DNA of 59,688 bases from an uncultured Muribaculaceae bacterium. Lineage in GTDB: Bacteria > Bacteroidota > Bacteroidia > Bacteroidales > Muribaculaceae. The notes beneath the pieces were generated by a model that was not told the origin of the DNA, searched no databases, and worked only from the letters and a program-made list of their open reading frames with translations. The DNA lies in the NCBI GenBank assembly GCA_934675575.1, contig CAKUQQ010000013.1, positions 1 through 59,688 of the forward strand, given 5' to 3'. Both the position numbers and the translations under genes were made by a program. This document shows positions 18,586 through 30,012 of the stretch, in pieces. Position 1 is the stretch's first letter. Every line of letters begins with the position of its first letter.

Positions 18586-19662
18586 ATGTTTGACTTTGGA
18601 ATAGTCACAAGTTGGTTGGACAATCTGCTGGGCAGCGTGATGCCTGGCTGGCTTGCCACCTCAATTGAATGTGTTATTGTAATGGTGGCATTGCTGTTGG
18701 CCTACTCGGTGATAGCCATGTTCTACATCTTCTATGAGCGCAAGGTGTGCGGTTGGATTCAGTGCCGCCTTGGCCCCATGCGTGTGGGACCGTGGGGAAC
18801 TATCCAGGTGTTTGCCGACGTGATTAAAATCCTCACCAAGGAAATCATCACACTGTGGCACACTGACAAGTTGTTGTTCTTCTTGGCTCCATTTCTGGTG
18901 ATTATTGCATCTATGGTGATGTTTGCCTGCTTGCCTTGGGGCAATGGTCTGCAAATCATCGACTTCAATGTGGGCGTGTTCTTCATAGTGGCGGTGTCGT
19001 CGCTTGGAGTGCTCGGCATATTGCTTGCCGGCTGGTCAAGTAACAGCAAATACACGCTTATCGGTGCAATGCGTTCGGGAGCACAAATGATTAGCTATGA
19101 GTTGTCGGTTGGTATCTCCATATTGACTATCGTGTGTCTTGCCGGCACAATGAGCGTGACAGGAATTGTGGAGGCTCAGGCCGACGGTTGGTTCTTGTTC
19201 AAAGGGCACATTCCGGCAATTATCGCATTCTTGATTTATATTGTGGCTGCCAATGCAGAGAACAACCGTGGCCCGTTTGACTTGCCAGAGGCAGAGCATG
19301 AGCTGACGGCAGGTTACCACTCAGAGTATTCGGGCATTCATTTCGGATTCTTCTACCTGGCAGAGTACCTCAACCTGTTTGTGGTGAGTGGAATTGCCAC
19401 ACTGCTCTTCCTGGGAGGCTGGATGCCGCTTCACATTCCGGGTTGGGAAGGCTTCAACGCCGTTATGGACTACATTCCGTCAATCTTCTGGTTCCTTGGC
19501 AAGGCATTCTTCATGACATTCATATTCATGTGGATTCGCTGGTCGTTCCCACGTGTGCGTATCGACCAAATGCTTGCTCTGGAGTGGCGTTACCTTATGC
19601 CAATAGGCTTGTTTAACCTCGTGCTCATGGCCGTGGTGGTGAGCTTCCAGTGGCATTTCTAA
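18586..19662 (+). CDS. nuoH: NADH-quinone oxidoreductase subunit H
   Basis: A 358-residue membrane subunit with about eight or nine transmembrane helices, joining the peripheral and membrane arms and lining the quinone channel. Family motifs are present: ERKVCGWIQCRLGPMRVGPWG in two adjoining parts after the first helix, and NRGPFDLPEAEHELTAGYHSEY (acidic residues of the E-channel) in the loop near residues 225-245. It is the last nuo gene before the inserted ATP synthase operon; atpD starts 73 bp downstream with no terminator between them. A weak promoter-like TTTG-N21-TAATTTTA lies right before atpD. Confidence 0.95.
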   Translation: MFDFGIVTSWLDNLLGSVMPGWLATSIECVIVMVALLLAYSVIAMFYIFYERKVCGWIQCRLGPMRVGPWGTIQVFADVIKILTKEIITLWHTDKLLFFLAPFLVIIASMVMFACLPWGNGLQIIDFNVGVFFIVAVSSLGVLGILLAGWSSNSKYTLIGAMRSGAQMISYELSVGISILTIVCLAGTMSVTGIVEAQADGWFLFKGHIPAIIAFLIYIVAANAENNRGPFDLPEAEHELTAGYHSEYSGIHFGFFYLAEYLNLFVVSGIATLLFLGGWMPLHIPGWEGFNAVMDYIPSIFWFLGKAFFMTFIFMWIRWSFPRVRIDQMLALEWRYLMPIGLFNLVLMAVVVSFQWHF

Positions 19663-19711
19663 TCAGAAGCCAGAAGAGTTTTTAAGGACACACTATTTTG
19701 ATTTATAATAA

Positions 19712-21241
<1,530 letters not shown>

Positions 21242-21264
21242 AAATTAAAAAATTGTAGAAAAAC

Positions 21265-21501
21265 ATGACACTAAAGATTATATCGGCTGAAAAGATAGAG
21301 TTTGAAGGCTCTGTGGAGATTGTCACTTTGCCAGGCGCAAAGGGACTGTTTCAGGTGCTTGAAAACCATGCTGCCATGATTTCATCGCTAACGCCAGGCG
21401 AAATAAGCTATGTGGCAACAGGCGGTGGCAAGGAAACTCGCGCGATTAAGGGCGGTGTGGCTGATATTAAGAATAATGTGGTGTCGGTTTGCTTATATTG
21501 A
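21265..21501 (+). CDS. atpC: ATP synthase F1 subunit epsilon, short form
   Basis: A 78-residue epsilon subunit covering only the N-terminal beta-sandwich (LKIISAEKIEFEGSVEIVTL, GAKGLFQVLENHAAMIS). The usual family length is about 130-140. The C-terminal two-helix domain that inhibits ATP hydrolysis in E. coli is absent. The stop is followed by atpB after 7 bp, so this is not truncation at a gene end. Short epsilons are common in Bacteroidetes. Coupling to the rotor is kept, but regulation by the epsilon C-terminus is not possible. Confidence 0.93.
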   Translation: MTLKIISAEKIEFEGSVEIVTLPGAKGLFQVLENHAAMISSLTPGEISYVATGGGKETRAIKGGVADIKNNVVSVCLY

Positions 21502-21508
21502 TTGAGTA

Positions 21509-22567
21509 ATGAAAAAGGTTATAACAGCAATAGTGGCTGCGGTGATTGTGGGGCTGATGGCATTTGGCTATTGGCACACCAGTCAGAATCAGGCCGCTGA
21601 AGAAGAACTGGATCCCCAGGCACTCATATTTGAGCACCTTGGCGATGCCTATGGCTGGGAGTTGCCTTTCTCTCACGACATCAAGATTCCGTTGCCCATT
21701 ATTGTGAAAGATGCTGTTGGCACTTGGCATGTTTTTTCCTCATCGCGCGTGACCGGAGGTCAGGAATATGAGGGATTTAAGATTGCCGGAAGTGGCGACA
21801 ACAAGGGTAAGGTGGTGACGACAACCGCCGACGGGCAAGAGTATCGTCCGCTCGACTTGTCGGTCACAAAAAATGTGGCAGGCGCGTTTGTCGCAGCCAT
21901 ATTTGTGATAATGATGGCGATGAGCCTCAAACGCTGGTATGTGAAAAACGGCATGAAGGCTCCGCGCAAGATGAATGCCTTTATAGAGGTGGTGGTTGAC
22001 TTTGTGTATATGCAGACAATCCGCCCCATTCTCGGCAAGAATGCGCCCAAATATGGGCCATATCTGCTCACGGTGTTCTTCTTCATTCTCACAATGAACC
22101 TGCTTGGCTTGACCGTTATATTTCCTGGCGGTGCAAACCTGACAGGCAACTTGGCCGTGACCATGACGCTTGCAATCATCACATTCTTTTTGATAAACTT
22201 CACTAAATCGAAGGAATATTGGAAAGACATCTTCTGGCCCGACATGCCCATGGCGTTTAAGTGTCCGGTGCCGCTGATGCAGGTGATTGAGGTGTTCAGT
22301 GCATTTATCAAGCCTATCGCATTGATGGTCCGTCTGTTTGCCAACATGATTGGTGGCCACATGGCAGTGCTCGTGTTCATAATGCTGATTTTCATATTCG
22401 GCGCATTTGGCACGGTGTTCAGTGTGGTGACAACGCCTGTTTCGCTGGCGTTCTCGCTCTTCATGTTGTTGCTCGACACGCTCGTAAGCTTCATTCAGGC
22501 TTATGTGTTCACTATTTTGTCAACGATGTTCATTTCTATGTCACACCCAGTTGAGGAAGAAAATTGA
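21509..22567 (+). CDS. atpB: ATP synthase F0 subunit a
   Basis: The stator channel subunit, 352 residues, longer than the E. coli protein (271). It begins with a cleavable or anchoring hydrophobic segment (MKKVITAIVAAVIVGLMAFG) and a periplasmic domain of about 100 residues, as in other Bacteroidetes. The essential arginine is in LMVRLFANMIGGH, near residue 274. Five or six helices follow the N-terminal domain. It starts 7 bp after atpC; the small AtpI-like gene often found at this place in Bacteroides is missing. Confidence 0.94.
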   Translation: MKKVITAIVAAVIVGLMAFGYWHTSQNQAAEEELDPQALIFEHLGDAYGWELPFSHDIKIPLPIIVKDAVGTWHVFSSSRVTGGQEYEGFKIAGSGDNKGKVVTTTADGQEYRPLDLSVTKNVAGAFVAAIFVIMMAMSLKRWYVKNGMKAPRKMNAFIEVVVDFVYMQTIRPILGKNAPKYGPYLLTVFFFILTMNLLGLTVIFPGGANLTGNLAVTMTLAIITFFLINFTKSKEYWKDIFWPDMPMAFKCPVPLMQVIEVFSAFIKPIALMVRLFANMIGGHMAVLVFIMLIFIFGAFGTVFSVVTTPVSLAFSLFMLLLDTLVSFIQAYVFTILSTMFISMSHPVEEEN

Positions 22568-22619
22568 AATCGGAAATTTCAAGAAAAAAAGAAGATATTA
22601 AAAACAACTATTGTAATAA

Positions 22620-22889
<270 letters not shown>

Positions 22890-22899
22890 ATTATTGTAG

Positions 22900-23397
22900 A
22901 TGGAACTGTTCAAGCCTGAATTTGGCCTGGTGTTTTGGATGTTTATAGCATTTGCGTGCTTATATTTCATCCTTGCAAAGTGTGCATGGCCCTTTATTGT
23001 GAAGATGATGGAGCAGCGTGCTGACCTCATCGACAAAGGCGTCGTGTATGCCCAAGAAGCAAAATCGCATCTGGACAATGCAAAGGCAGAGGCCGACAAA
23101 CTTGTGGCCGAAGCCCAAAAACAACAGGCTGACATTTTGCGTGACGCTGCCAAGATGAAATCTCAAATCATTGAGGACGCCAAGGCAGTTGCCCAAGTGG
23201 AGGCAAAAAAGGTCACAGATGCTGCTCAGGTTTCGATTGACCAGGCTCGAAAGGAATCGGAGAAGCAATTGCGCCAAGAGGTGAGCTCTTATGCACTGGA
23301 AATTGCCGAGAAGGTGATTCGCGAGAATTTGCAAAGCAACAAGGCTCAAACCGAATTGGTGGATAAGTTGTTGAACGAAGCCGAGAACAATAATTAA
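22900..23397 (+). CDS. atpF: ATP synthase F0 subunit b
   Basis: The peripheral stalk subunit, 165 residues. It has one N-terminal transmembrane helix (FGLVFWMFIAFACLYFILA) and then a long charged coiled coil rich in Ala, Lys, Glu and Gln (AKAEADKLVAEAQKQQADIL) that reaches the delta subunit. It starts 11 bp after atpE and ends 15 bp before atpH. There is a single copy, with no separate b' gene. Confidence 0.95.
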   Translation: MELFKPEFGLVFWMFIAFACLYFILAKCAWPFIVKMMEQRADLIDKGVVYAQEAKSHLDNAKAEADKLVAEAQKQQADILRDAAKMKSQIIEDAKAVAQVEAKKVTDAAQVSIDQARKESEKQLRQEVSSYALEIAEKVIRENLQSNKAQTELVDKLLNEAENNN

Positions 23398-23411
23398 GTA
23401 AAAAAAGACTT

Positions 23412-23951
23412 ATGAACGACGGACTTATTCCTAATCGATATGCCAAGGCACTCTATAAATACTCGCTCGAACAGGGCGACTCGCAGGGAGTGTATGGCGA
23501 GATGAAGCAACTGAACGACAGTTTTTTGTCGGCAGCCGCCCTCAAGGCCACTGTCAACAATCCGTTTATTGCCGTTGCTGATAAGGAAAAAGTGCTGCTC
23601 ACGGCGGCCGGAGCCCAGCCCGGCAGCACACTCGACAAGTTCTTCAATATGGTAATTGGGCATAACCGTGCCGAATTTTTGCAATCGATGGCCCTGGCCT
23701 ATGTTAAGCTTTATCGTGAAGCCAACAACATAGCCCGTGTGGAGATTGCAACGGCTGCTGAAATGCCTGCGGAGAAATTAAAAGCTATCGAGGCTATCGT
23801 CACGCGCCAGCTTGGCGGCAAGACGCTCGAACTGACCACAAAGGTTGATGCCGCTCTGATAGGCGGATTTGTGATCAATGTGGACAATCTCGTGCTCGAC
23901 GCCTCGGTGAAGAGTGAATTAGAAAAATTGCGTTTAAAACTATTAAGTTAA
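23412..23951 (+). CDS. atpH: ATP synthase F1 subunit delta
   Basis: The 179-residue cap of the peripheral stalk (OSCP family). The N-terminal helical bundle begins [18 protein letters not shown]. The C-terminal domain holds the family signature [20 protein letters not shown] (about residues 145-165) before [12 protein letters not shown]. The stop is followed by one base and then the GTG start of atpA, so the two are translationally coupled. Confidence 0.94.
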   Translation: MNDGLIPNRYAKALYKYSLEQGDSQGVYGEMKQLNDSFLSAAALKATVNNPFIAVADKEKVLLTAAGAQPGSTLDKFFNMVIGHNRAEFLQSMALAYVKLYREANNIARVEIATAAEMPAEKLKAIEAIVTRQLGGKTLELTTKVDAALIGGFVINVDNLVLDASVKSELEKLRLKLLS

Positions 23952-23952
23952 A

Positions 23953-25530
23953 GTGATAAACCCAAGTGAAATATCAGATGTTCTGAAGCAACAGCTCAGT
24001 GATGTGCAGCATCAAGTGGCATTTGAGGAAACTGGCACCGTGCTTAACGTGGGCGACGGAGTGGCTCATGTGTATGGTCTCGACAATGTGCAAGCCAACG
24101 AGCTTGTGGAGTTTGAGAACGGTGTGACAGGTGTTGCAATGAACCTTGAGGAAAGCAATGTCGGTGTGATTTTGCTTGATAAAGTTGACACTGTGGCAGA
24201 GAGCATGAAAGTGCGCCGCACAGGTCAAATCGCCTCAATTCCAGTGGGAGAAGGCTTGATGGGCCGCGTGATTAACGTGCTCGGTGAGCCGATTGACGGC
24301 AAAGGACCCATTGAGGGCAACTTGGTGCGTCTGCCTCTCGACAGAAAAGCTCCGGGCGTTATCTTCCGCCAGCCGGTGGAGGAACCTCTGCAAACCGGAC
24401 TGAAAGCCATCGACTCGATGATTCCAATCGGTAGAGGCCAGCGTGAGCTGATTATAGGTGACCGCCAGATAGGCAAGACTGCCATAGCTGTTGACACTAT
24501 AATCAACCAGAAATCGGAATATGAGGCAGGCAAGCCAGTGTATTGCATATATGTGGCAATAGGCCAGAAGGCATCTACGGTGGCTTCGCTCGTGAACACG
24601 CTCACACAATATGGGGCTATGCCCTACACTGTGGTGGTGGCAGCCACGGCAGCCGACTCGGCAGCCATGCGCTACTATGCACCGTTTGCCGGTGCTGCCA
24701 TAGGCGAGTATTTCCGCGACTCTGGTCGTGACGCCCTTGTGGTGTATGACGACTTGTCGAAACAGGCTGTGGCCTATCGTGAAATCTCACTTATTTTGAA
24801 GCGTCCTTCGGGTCGTGAGGCATATCCTGGCGACATCTTCTATTTGCACAGCCGTCTGCTCGAAAGAGCTGCGCGCATCAACGACAATCAGGAGGTGGCA
24901 GCTGCAATGAACGACCTGCCAGAGGCATTGAAGCCTATGGTGAAGGGTGGCGGTTCGCTGACGGCTCTGCCTATCATCGAGACTCAAGCCGGTGACGTGT
25001 CGGCATATATTCCTACTAACGTGATTTCAATCACTGACGGTCAGATTTATCTGGAGTCGGGATTGTTTAACAACGGAATACGCCCAGCAGTGAATGTGGG
25101 TATATCGGTGTCGCGTGTGGGAGGCAATGCCCAAATCAAGGCTATGAAGAAGGTGGCAGGAACGCTGAAGATTGCTCAGGCACAATATCGCGAGCTTGAG
25201 TCGTTCACCAAGTTTGGTGGCGACATCGACCCTGTGACTGCCAAGGCAATTGACACCGGTCGCAAGAATGAGCGTCTGCTCGTGCAGCCTCAGTATGAGC
25301 CTGTGAAAGTGGAAGAGCAAATTGCCGTGATTTATTGCGGTGTGAATGGTTTGCTTGGCGATGTGCCGCTTGACAAGGTGGCTGAATTTGAGAAATTGTT
25401 TATACAATATCTGCATGCCAAACATCAGGCCGATGTGCTCGACGTGCTTAAGTCGGGCAAAATCGACGACGATGTGAAGGCCAAACTTACCGAAGCCGCC
25501 AAGGAAATCACTGGTAAGTATAGAGCTTAA
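23953..25530 (+). CDS. atpA: ATP synthase F1 subunit alpha
   Basis: The non-catalytic nucleotide-binding subunit, 525 residues. The Walker A loop is [10 protein letters not shown] (about residues 169-178) and the family signature ends [12 protein letters not shown]. The start is a GTG codon at 23953, one base after the atpH stop; the N-terminus [14 protein letters not shown] matches the family, so no ATG further on is needed. The GTG may tune alpha output against delta through coupling. Confidence 0.96.
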   Translation: MINPSEISDVLKQQLSDVQHQVAFEETGTVLNVGDGVAHVYGLDNVQANELVEFENGVTGVAMNLEESNVGVILLDKVDTVAESMKVRRTGQIASIPVGEGLMGRVINVLGEPIDGKGPIEGNLVRLPLDRKAPGVIFRQPVEEPLQTGLKAIDSMIPIGRGQRELIIGDRQIGKTAIAVDTIINQKSEYEAGKPVYCIYVAIGQKASTVASLVNTLTQYGAMPYTVVVAATAADSAAMRYYAPFAGAAIGEYFRDSGRDALVVYDDLSKQAVAYREISLILKRPSGREAYPGDIFYLHSRLLERAARINDNQEVAAAMNDLPEALKPMVKGGGSLTALPIIETQAGDVSAYIPTNVISITDGQIYLESGLFNNGIRPAVNVGISVSRVGGNAQIKAMKKVAGTLKIAQAQYRELESFTKFGGDIDPVTAKAIDTGRKNERLLVQPQYEPVKVEEQIAVIYCGVNGLLGDVPLDKVAEFEKLFIQYLHAKHQADVLDVLKSGKIDDDVKAKLTEAAKEITGKYRA

Positions 25531-25546
25531 AAAAGATTGATGTGAA

Positions 25547-26434
25547 ATGGCAGCGTTAAGAGAATTGAAAGACCGTATCGGCTCGGTTGCTTCTACTCAA
25601 AAGACAACCAGCGCGATGAAGATGATTTCGTCGGCCAAGATGCACAAGGCCGTGGGACAGTTGCAGCGACTCAAACCATATCGCGGCATGGTCCAGACGG
25701 TGATGGGGCACTTGCTTGGCACCGACATGGAGTTTTCTTCGCCGCTCATAGAGAGCCGTGAGGTCAAGAACTTGGCATTTGCCGTGTTTGGTTCCGACGA
25801 CGGTTTGTGCGGAGCCTACAACGTCAATATATACAAGCAGCTTAAGGCTTTGATAGCTGACACTCAAAAGCAGCGCGGCAGCAATGTGGGCATCACCATA
25901 TTGCCTGTGGGCAAGAAAATTGCCAAGGCAGCGCAGAGCCTCGCTTCGGCAAGCGTGAAGGTGGAGACACTTGACTATATCAGCACACGCAGCTCGCAGG
26001 AGCAGCTCGGCAAGTTTACCGATGTGTTGCGCAACGGCTTTCTTGAAGGCCGCTTCGATCTGGTGAACGTGGTGTATGTGCATTTCATCAGCAACAGCCG
26101 CCAGAGGCTTCAGGTGGACCAACTTCTGCCTGTTGACTATGCACAGCTTGCTGCCGATGCCGACAAGACAGCCGCCAACAGCCCTTGCATTTTTGAGCCC
26201 GACGCCAACAGCATATTCAACAGTGTGCTTCCGCTGCATCTGCGTTCCACAATGCAGGAGATTTTTACCGAGAGTGCCGCTTCGGAGCAATGTGCCAGAG
26301 TGATGGCCATGCAGACCGCCAGCGACAATGCCCGCGACTTGCTCGACCAGCTCAACTTGGAGTATAACAAGTTGCGCCAGGAGAGCATCACAACAGAGTT
26401 GCTCGACATTGCAGGAGGTCAGATAGAACGTTAG
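25547..26434 (+). CDS. atpG: ATP synthase F1 subunit gamma
   Basis: The 295-residue rotor shaft. The N-terminal helix reads LRELKDRIGSVASTQKTTSA followed by MKMISSAKMHKA, and the C-terminal helix carries ASDNARDLLDQLNLEYNKLR with QESITTELLDIAGG. The middle Rossmann-like part has FGSDDGLCGAYN. It is the last gene of the ATP synthase operon and is followed within 13 bp by a strong intrinsic terminator. Confidence 0.95.
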   Translation: MAALRELKDRIGSVASTQKTTSAMKMISSAKMHKAVGQLQRLKPYRGMVQTVMGHLLGTDMEFSSPLIESREVKNLAFAVFGSDDGLCGAYNVNIYKQLKALIADTQKQRGSNVGITILPVGKKIAKAAQSLASASVKVETLDYISTRSSQEQLGKFTDVLRNGFLEGRFDLVNVVYVHFISNSRQRLQVDQLLPVDYAQLAADADKTAANSPCIFEPDANSIFNSVLPLHLRSTMQEIFTESAASEQCARVMAMQTASDNARDLLDQLNLEYNKLRQESITTELLDIAGGQIER

Positions 26435-26446
26435 AAACTAATTTAT

Positions 26447-26494
26447 GTGGTGGCTGAGCGCCCCTATGCCGAACTCGGCCATCACTTATTTTTT
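26447..26494 (+). terminator. intrinsic terminator between atpG and nuoI
   Basis: A 12-bp stem (26447-26458 GTGGTGGCTGAG with 26474-26485 CTCGGCCATCAC, two G-U pairs), a 15-nt loop, then TTATTTTTT. It lies 13 bp after the atpG stop and 50 bp before nuoI, so it splits the nuo cluster at the level of transcription or acts as an attenuator. Confidence 0.75.
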
Positions 26495-26543
26495 ATAAAT
26501 TTTTTAGGCGTAGGAACAAAATGAAATTGACTTATACTTTATT

Positions 26544-27161
26544 ATGAGCATCAAGGAGTATTTCTCATCGCTTTTTAAGGGTATTTATAGCCTTATAAAG
26601 GGAATGGAGGTTACAGGTAAAGAGCTTGTGACACCTAAAGTTACTGAACAGTACCCCGAAAACCGAAAGACCAAGGTGTGGCCGGAGCGGTTTAGAGGCA
26701 CTTTGCAGTTTATTTACGACGAAAATGGTAATCATAAGTGCATTGCCTGCAAATCTTGTGAACGGAACTGCCCTAATGGTACGATTCAAGTTATCACCAA
26801 GATGGTGGATTTGCCCAACGGCAAGAAGAAAATGAAGCTCGACCGCTACATGTATGACCTCGGCAGCTGCACATTCTGCGATTTGTGCGTGCTCTCGTGT
26901 CCGACTAACGCCATTGAGTTCTCAAACGACTTCGAGCAGTCGGTGTTTGAGCGTTCGGCTCTGCTGAAACAGCTCAATTACTTGCCAGAGAAGGAGACTC
27001 CGGCTCCAGCCGTGAAGCCTGCCGCCACCACAGCAGCCGTGAAAGATGAGAAAGCGGCACCAGCAGAAGCTGCTGCCAAGTCTCCGGCTCAAGAGACGAA
27101 ATCGGAAGATAAGAGTGCTGAAGCACCAAGTTCCAAATCAGAAAATCAAGAAAATAAATAA
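26544..27161 (+). CDS. nuoI: NADH-quinone oxidoreductase subunit I
   Basis: A ferredoxin-like subunit of 205 residues that carries clusters N6a and N6b. The two [4Fe-4S] motifs are CIACKSCERNCP (about residues 65-77) and CTFCDLCVLSCP (about 108-119). A C-terminal tail of about 55 residues is rich in Ala, Pro, Lys and Glu (low complexity) and is not part of the usual fold. It restarts the nuo cluster after the ATP synthase operon. With NuoEFG absent, this subunit is the probable entry point for electrons from a ferredoxin or other partner. Confidence 0.95.
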   Translation: MSIKEYFSSLFKGIYSLIKGMEVTGKELVTPKVTEQYPENRKTKVWPERFRGTLQFIYDENGNHKCIACKSCERNCPNGTIQVITKMVDLPNGKKKMKLDRYMYDLGSCTFCDLCVLSCPTNAIEFSNDFEQSVFERSALLKQLNYLPEKETPAPAVKPAATTAAVKDEKAAPAEAAAKSPAQETKSEDKSAEAPSSKSENQENK

Positions 27162-27163
27162 AA

Positions 27164-27679
27164 ATGGAATCAGTAGGAAATATTATTTTGTATTTCATAG
27201 TTGCGTTAGCAATTATCGTGTTTTCGGTACTGACGGTTTCGACGAAGAAGATTCTCCGTTCGGCAACCTATTTGCTTTTTGTGCTGTTTTCAACAGCGAT
27301 TGCCTACTTCCAGATGGACTATGAGTTCCTGGGGTCGGTGCAGCTTGCTGTCTATGCCGGAGGCATAGCCGTGCTGATAGTGTTTGCAATATTCCTTACC
27401 CAGCAACCTGGCAAGGACGCAGCACCGCTGGCATCGCACAAAAAGGCATTGGGCTTGACTGCATCGTTGGCAGGAGTGGCAGTGTGCGGTTACTCGCTGT
27501 TTGCCTACGGCCAGTTTTGCAGTGCAAAGCTTGTGGGTGAAGCCAACTTCGACATTGCGGAGATAGGTCAGTTTCTGTTAAGCACAGACAAGTATGGTTA
27601 TTTGTTGCCATTTGAGGCAATAAGTGTGTTGCTTTTGGCATGTATAATTGGTGGAGTGGTAATTGCCCGAAGACGTTAA
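27164..27679 (+). CDS. nuoJ: NADH-quinone oxidoreductase subunit J
   Basis: A 171-residue membrane subunit with five predicted helices. FQMDYEFLGSVQLAVYAGGI is the conserved helix 3 region, with the pi-bulge and AVYAGG signature. It starts two bases after the nuoI stop and is followed by nuoK after 12 bp. It helps connect the quinone site with the antiporter-like subunits. Confidence 0.93.
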   Translation: MESVGNIILYFIVALAIIVFSVLTVSTKKILRSATYLLFVLFSTAIAYFQMDYEFLGSVQLAVYAGGIAVLIVFAIFLTQQPGKDAAPLASHKKALGLTASLAGVAVCGYSLFAYGQFCSAKLVGEANFDIAEIGQFLLSTDKYGYLLPFEAISVLLLACIIGGVVIARRR

Positions 27680-27691
27680 AAGAAAGAAGTT

Positions 27692-28003
27692 ATGGATTTA
27701 ACACTATTAATGTATCTTGTTCCCAGCCTTGTGATGTTTGGCTGTGGCGTTTATGGGTTCATTACCCGCAAAAACATGATTGCAATATTGATTTCGCTGG
27801 AACTGATGCTCAACTCAGCGGACCTCAATTTTGTGGTATTTAACCGTTTTCTCTATCCAGGTCAAATGGACGGAATGTTTTTCACCTTGTTTGCCATTGC
27901 CATTGCGGCTGCCGAGACAGCTGTTGCGATAGCAATCATCATCAATGTGTATAGAGCGGTTAAGAATGTTGACATCAACCAAATTACTAAACTGAAATTC
28001 TAA
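27692..28003 (+). CDS. nuoK: NADH-quinone oxidoreductase subunit K
   Basis: A 103-residue subunit with three helices, homologous to MrpC. The conserved glutamates are seen in ILISLELMLNSADLNFV (helix 2) and AAAETAVAIAIIINVYR (helix 3). Size and position between nuoJ and nuoL are as in other NDH-1 operons. Confidence 0.94.
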   Translation: MDLTLLMYLVPSLVMFGCGVYGFITRKNMIAILISLELMLNSADLNFVVFNRFLYPGQMDGMFFTLFAIAIAAAETAVAIAIIINVYRAVKNVDINQITKLKF

Positions 28004-28009
28004 AAAGTT

Positions 28010-29983
28010 ATGCCATTAAATTATACGATACTTGTTATTCTTATTCCTTTGGTGATGTTCGCCTTCCTTGGACTCGCCGGAGTGAAAATGGGAAGAAAAA
28101 TAACTGGTGTGCTTGGAGTGATTGGCATGGGTGTGACCACGGTGATAGCTTACGCCGCAGCCTTGACCTATTTCTTCGGCACTGACCAAGGACAAATTAT
28201 CGACGGCGTTCGCCAGCAGCTTGTGCTGATGGATTGGGACTGGCTGTCGTTTACTGACAAATTAGTTGTGCGCATGGGCGTGTTGCTCGACCCGATTTCG
28301 GCAATGATGCTCATTGTGATTTCAACAGTGTCGTTTATGGTTCACCTCTATAGTTTGGGCTATATGAGCGACGAGGAGCACAAACCAGAGAAAGGCTTCC
28401 AACGCTACTACTCTTATTTGGCTCTGTTCACGTTCTCAATGCTCGGCTTGGTGGTTTCGACCAACATTTTCCAAATGTTCATCTTCTTTGAGATGGTGGG
28501 TGTGTCGTCGTACTTGCTGATTGGTTTCTACTACAACTCGCCGGCTGCTGTTCACGCGTCAAAAAAGGCTTTCATCGTGACACGTCTGGCCGACTTGTTC
28601 TTCTTGCTGGGAATAATGATTCTGTCGTACTACACCAACACGTTCGACTTCAAGGAGCTGATGGGTGTGCCTGGCTCTGACACTGCAGCATTCTCAATAG
28701 CAAGCGCAAGCGGCACCACATTCATGGGCTGCTCTGTGATGGCTTGGGCGTTGACATTCATCTTAATAGGAGGCGCAGGTAAGTCGGCAATGTATCCGTT
28801 GCACATTTGGCTTCCTGATGCAATGGAGGGCCCGACTCCGGTTTCTGCCCTCATTCATGCCGCTACCATGGTGGTGGCAGGTGTGTTCCTCGTGGCACGC
28901 ATGTTCCCTCTCTACATATTGCAGCAAGGCTGCATGGACATAATTTGCGTGGTGGGCGCATTCACGGCTTTCTATGCTGCAGCAGTGGCCTGCGTGCAGT
29001 CTGACATCAAGAGAGCCTTGGCGTTCTCAACCATTTCGCAAATCGCATACATGATGACATCGCTTGCCGTTTCGTCGGCCAACTGGACGGTGGCTGCCGG
29101 CGGTTTGGGCTACATGGCATCAATGTTCCACTTGTTTACTCACGCCATGTTTAAGGCATTGCTCTTCTTGTGCGCAGGTGCTATAATCCACGCTGTTCAC
29201 AGCAACGAAAACACAGCAATGCATGGCTTGCACAAATATATGCCAATATGCAGCATCGCATTCTTGATAGGCTGCTTGGCAATTTCTGGTATTCCACCAT
29301 TTGCAGGATTCTTCAGCAAGGACGAAATTCTGGTGGCATGCTATGAGAAGAATTTGTTCTGGGGATTGTGGATGGCACTTGTGGCTGGAATGACAGCATT
29401 CTACATGTTCCGCATCTACTTCTTGATATTCTTCTGGGACAAACACGAGACTCCTGAAGGCTCGCATGAGCCTCACGAGGCACCGTGGACCATGACCTTG
29501 CCTCTGATTATATTGTCGGTTGTGTCGTGCGTGGCAGGATTTGTTCCGGCTGGCGACCTCGTGACATGGGACGGCAAGCCATTGCACACCCACACTGAGT
29601 GGCCTGTGGCAATTTCGAGTATTTGTGTGGCACTGGTCGGCATAGGCCTTGCCTACAAGCTCTATTTCAAGAAAAATGATTTGCCAGAGCGCATGAAAAA
29701 TTCTTGCCTGGGATTGTGGACTGCGGCATATCACCGCTTCTACATGGACGAGATGTATCAGTTCATAACGCACAAGGTGATATTCCAAGGCATCTGCAAA
29801 CCTATCGCCTGGTTTGACCGTCATATCATCGACGGTACTATGAACCTGTTTGCCGATGTGACCAACTCTGCATCGTTTGCAATCCGCAAGTTGCAGTCGG
29901 GCAGCATTCAGGGATATGTGTTTGTTTATCTTATCGGCGCATTGCTCCTGGCAGCAGTGACAATAGTGTGTGTACTCATTTAA
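28010..29983 (+). CDS. nuoL: NADH-quinone oxidoreductase subunit L
   Basis: The distal antiporter-like proton pump, 657 residues, with about 16 helices. Family motifs are FFEMVGVSSYLLIGFYY (key Glu in helix 5), GGAGKSAMYPLHIWLPDAM with EGPTPVSALIHAATMV (Lys of helix 7), and a long C-terminal lateral helix region. It lies between nuoK and nuoM with short spacers. It is somewhat longer than E. coli NuoL (613), with most of the extra length in the C-terminal third. Confidence 0.95.
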   Translation: MPLNYTILVILIPLVMFAFLGLAGVKMGRKITGVLGVIGMGVTTVIAYAAALTYFFGTDQGQIIDGVRQQLVLMDWDWLSFTDKLVVRMGVLLDPISAMMLIVISTVSFMVHLYSLGYMSDEEHKPEKGFQRYYSYLALFTFSMLGLVVSTNIFQMFIFFEMVGVSSYLLIGFYYNSPAAVHASKKAFIVTRLADLFFLLGIMILSYYTNTFDFKELMGVPGSDTAAFSIASASGTTFMGCSVMAWALTFILIGGAGKSAMYPLHIWLPDAMEGPTPVSALIHAATMVVAGVFLVARMFPLYILQQGCMDIICVVGAFTAFYAAAVACVQSDIKRALAFSTISQIAYMMTSLAVSSANWTVAAGGLGYMASMFHLFTHAMFKALLFLCAGAIIHAVHSNENTAMHGLHKYMPICSIAFLIGCLAISGIPPFAGFFSKDEILVACYEKNLFWGLWMALVAGMTAFYMFRIYFLIFFWDKHETPEGSHEPHEAPWTMTLPLIILSVVSCVAGFVPAGDLVTWDGKPLHTHTEWPVAISSICVALVGIGLAYKLYFKKNDLPERMKNSCLGLWTAAYHRFYMDEMYQFITHKVIFQGICKPIAWFDRHIIDGTMNLFADVTNSASFAIRKLQSGSIQGYVFVYLIGALLLAAVTIVCVLI

Positions 29984-30012
29984 AAAACAACGGTTTCGCT
30001 AAATTATAGATT

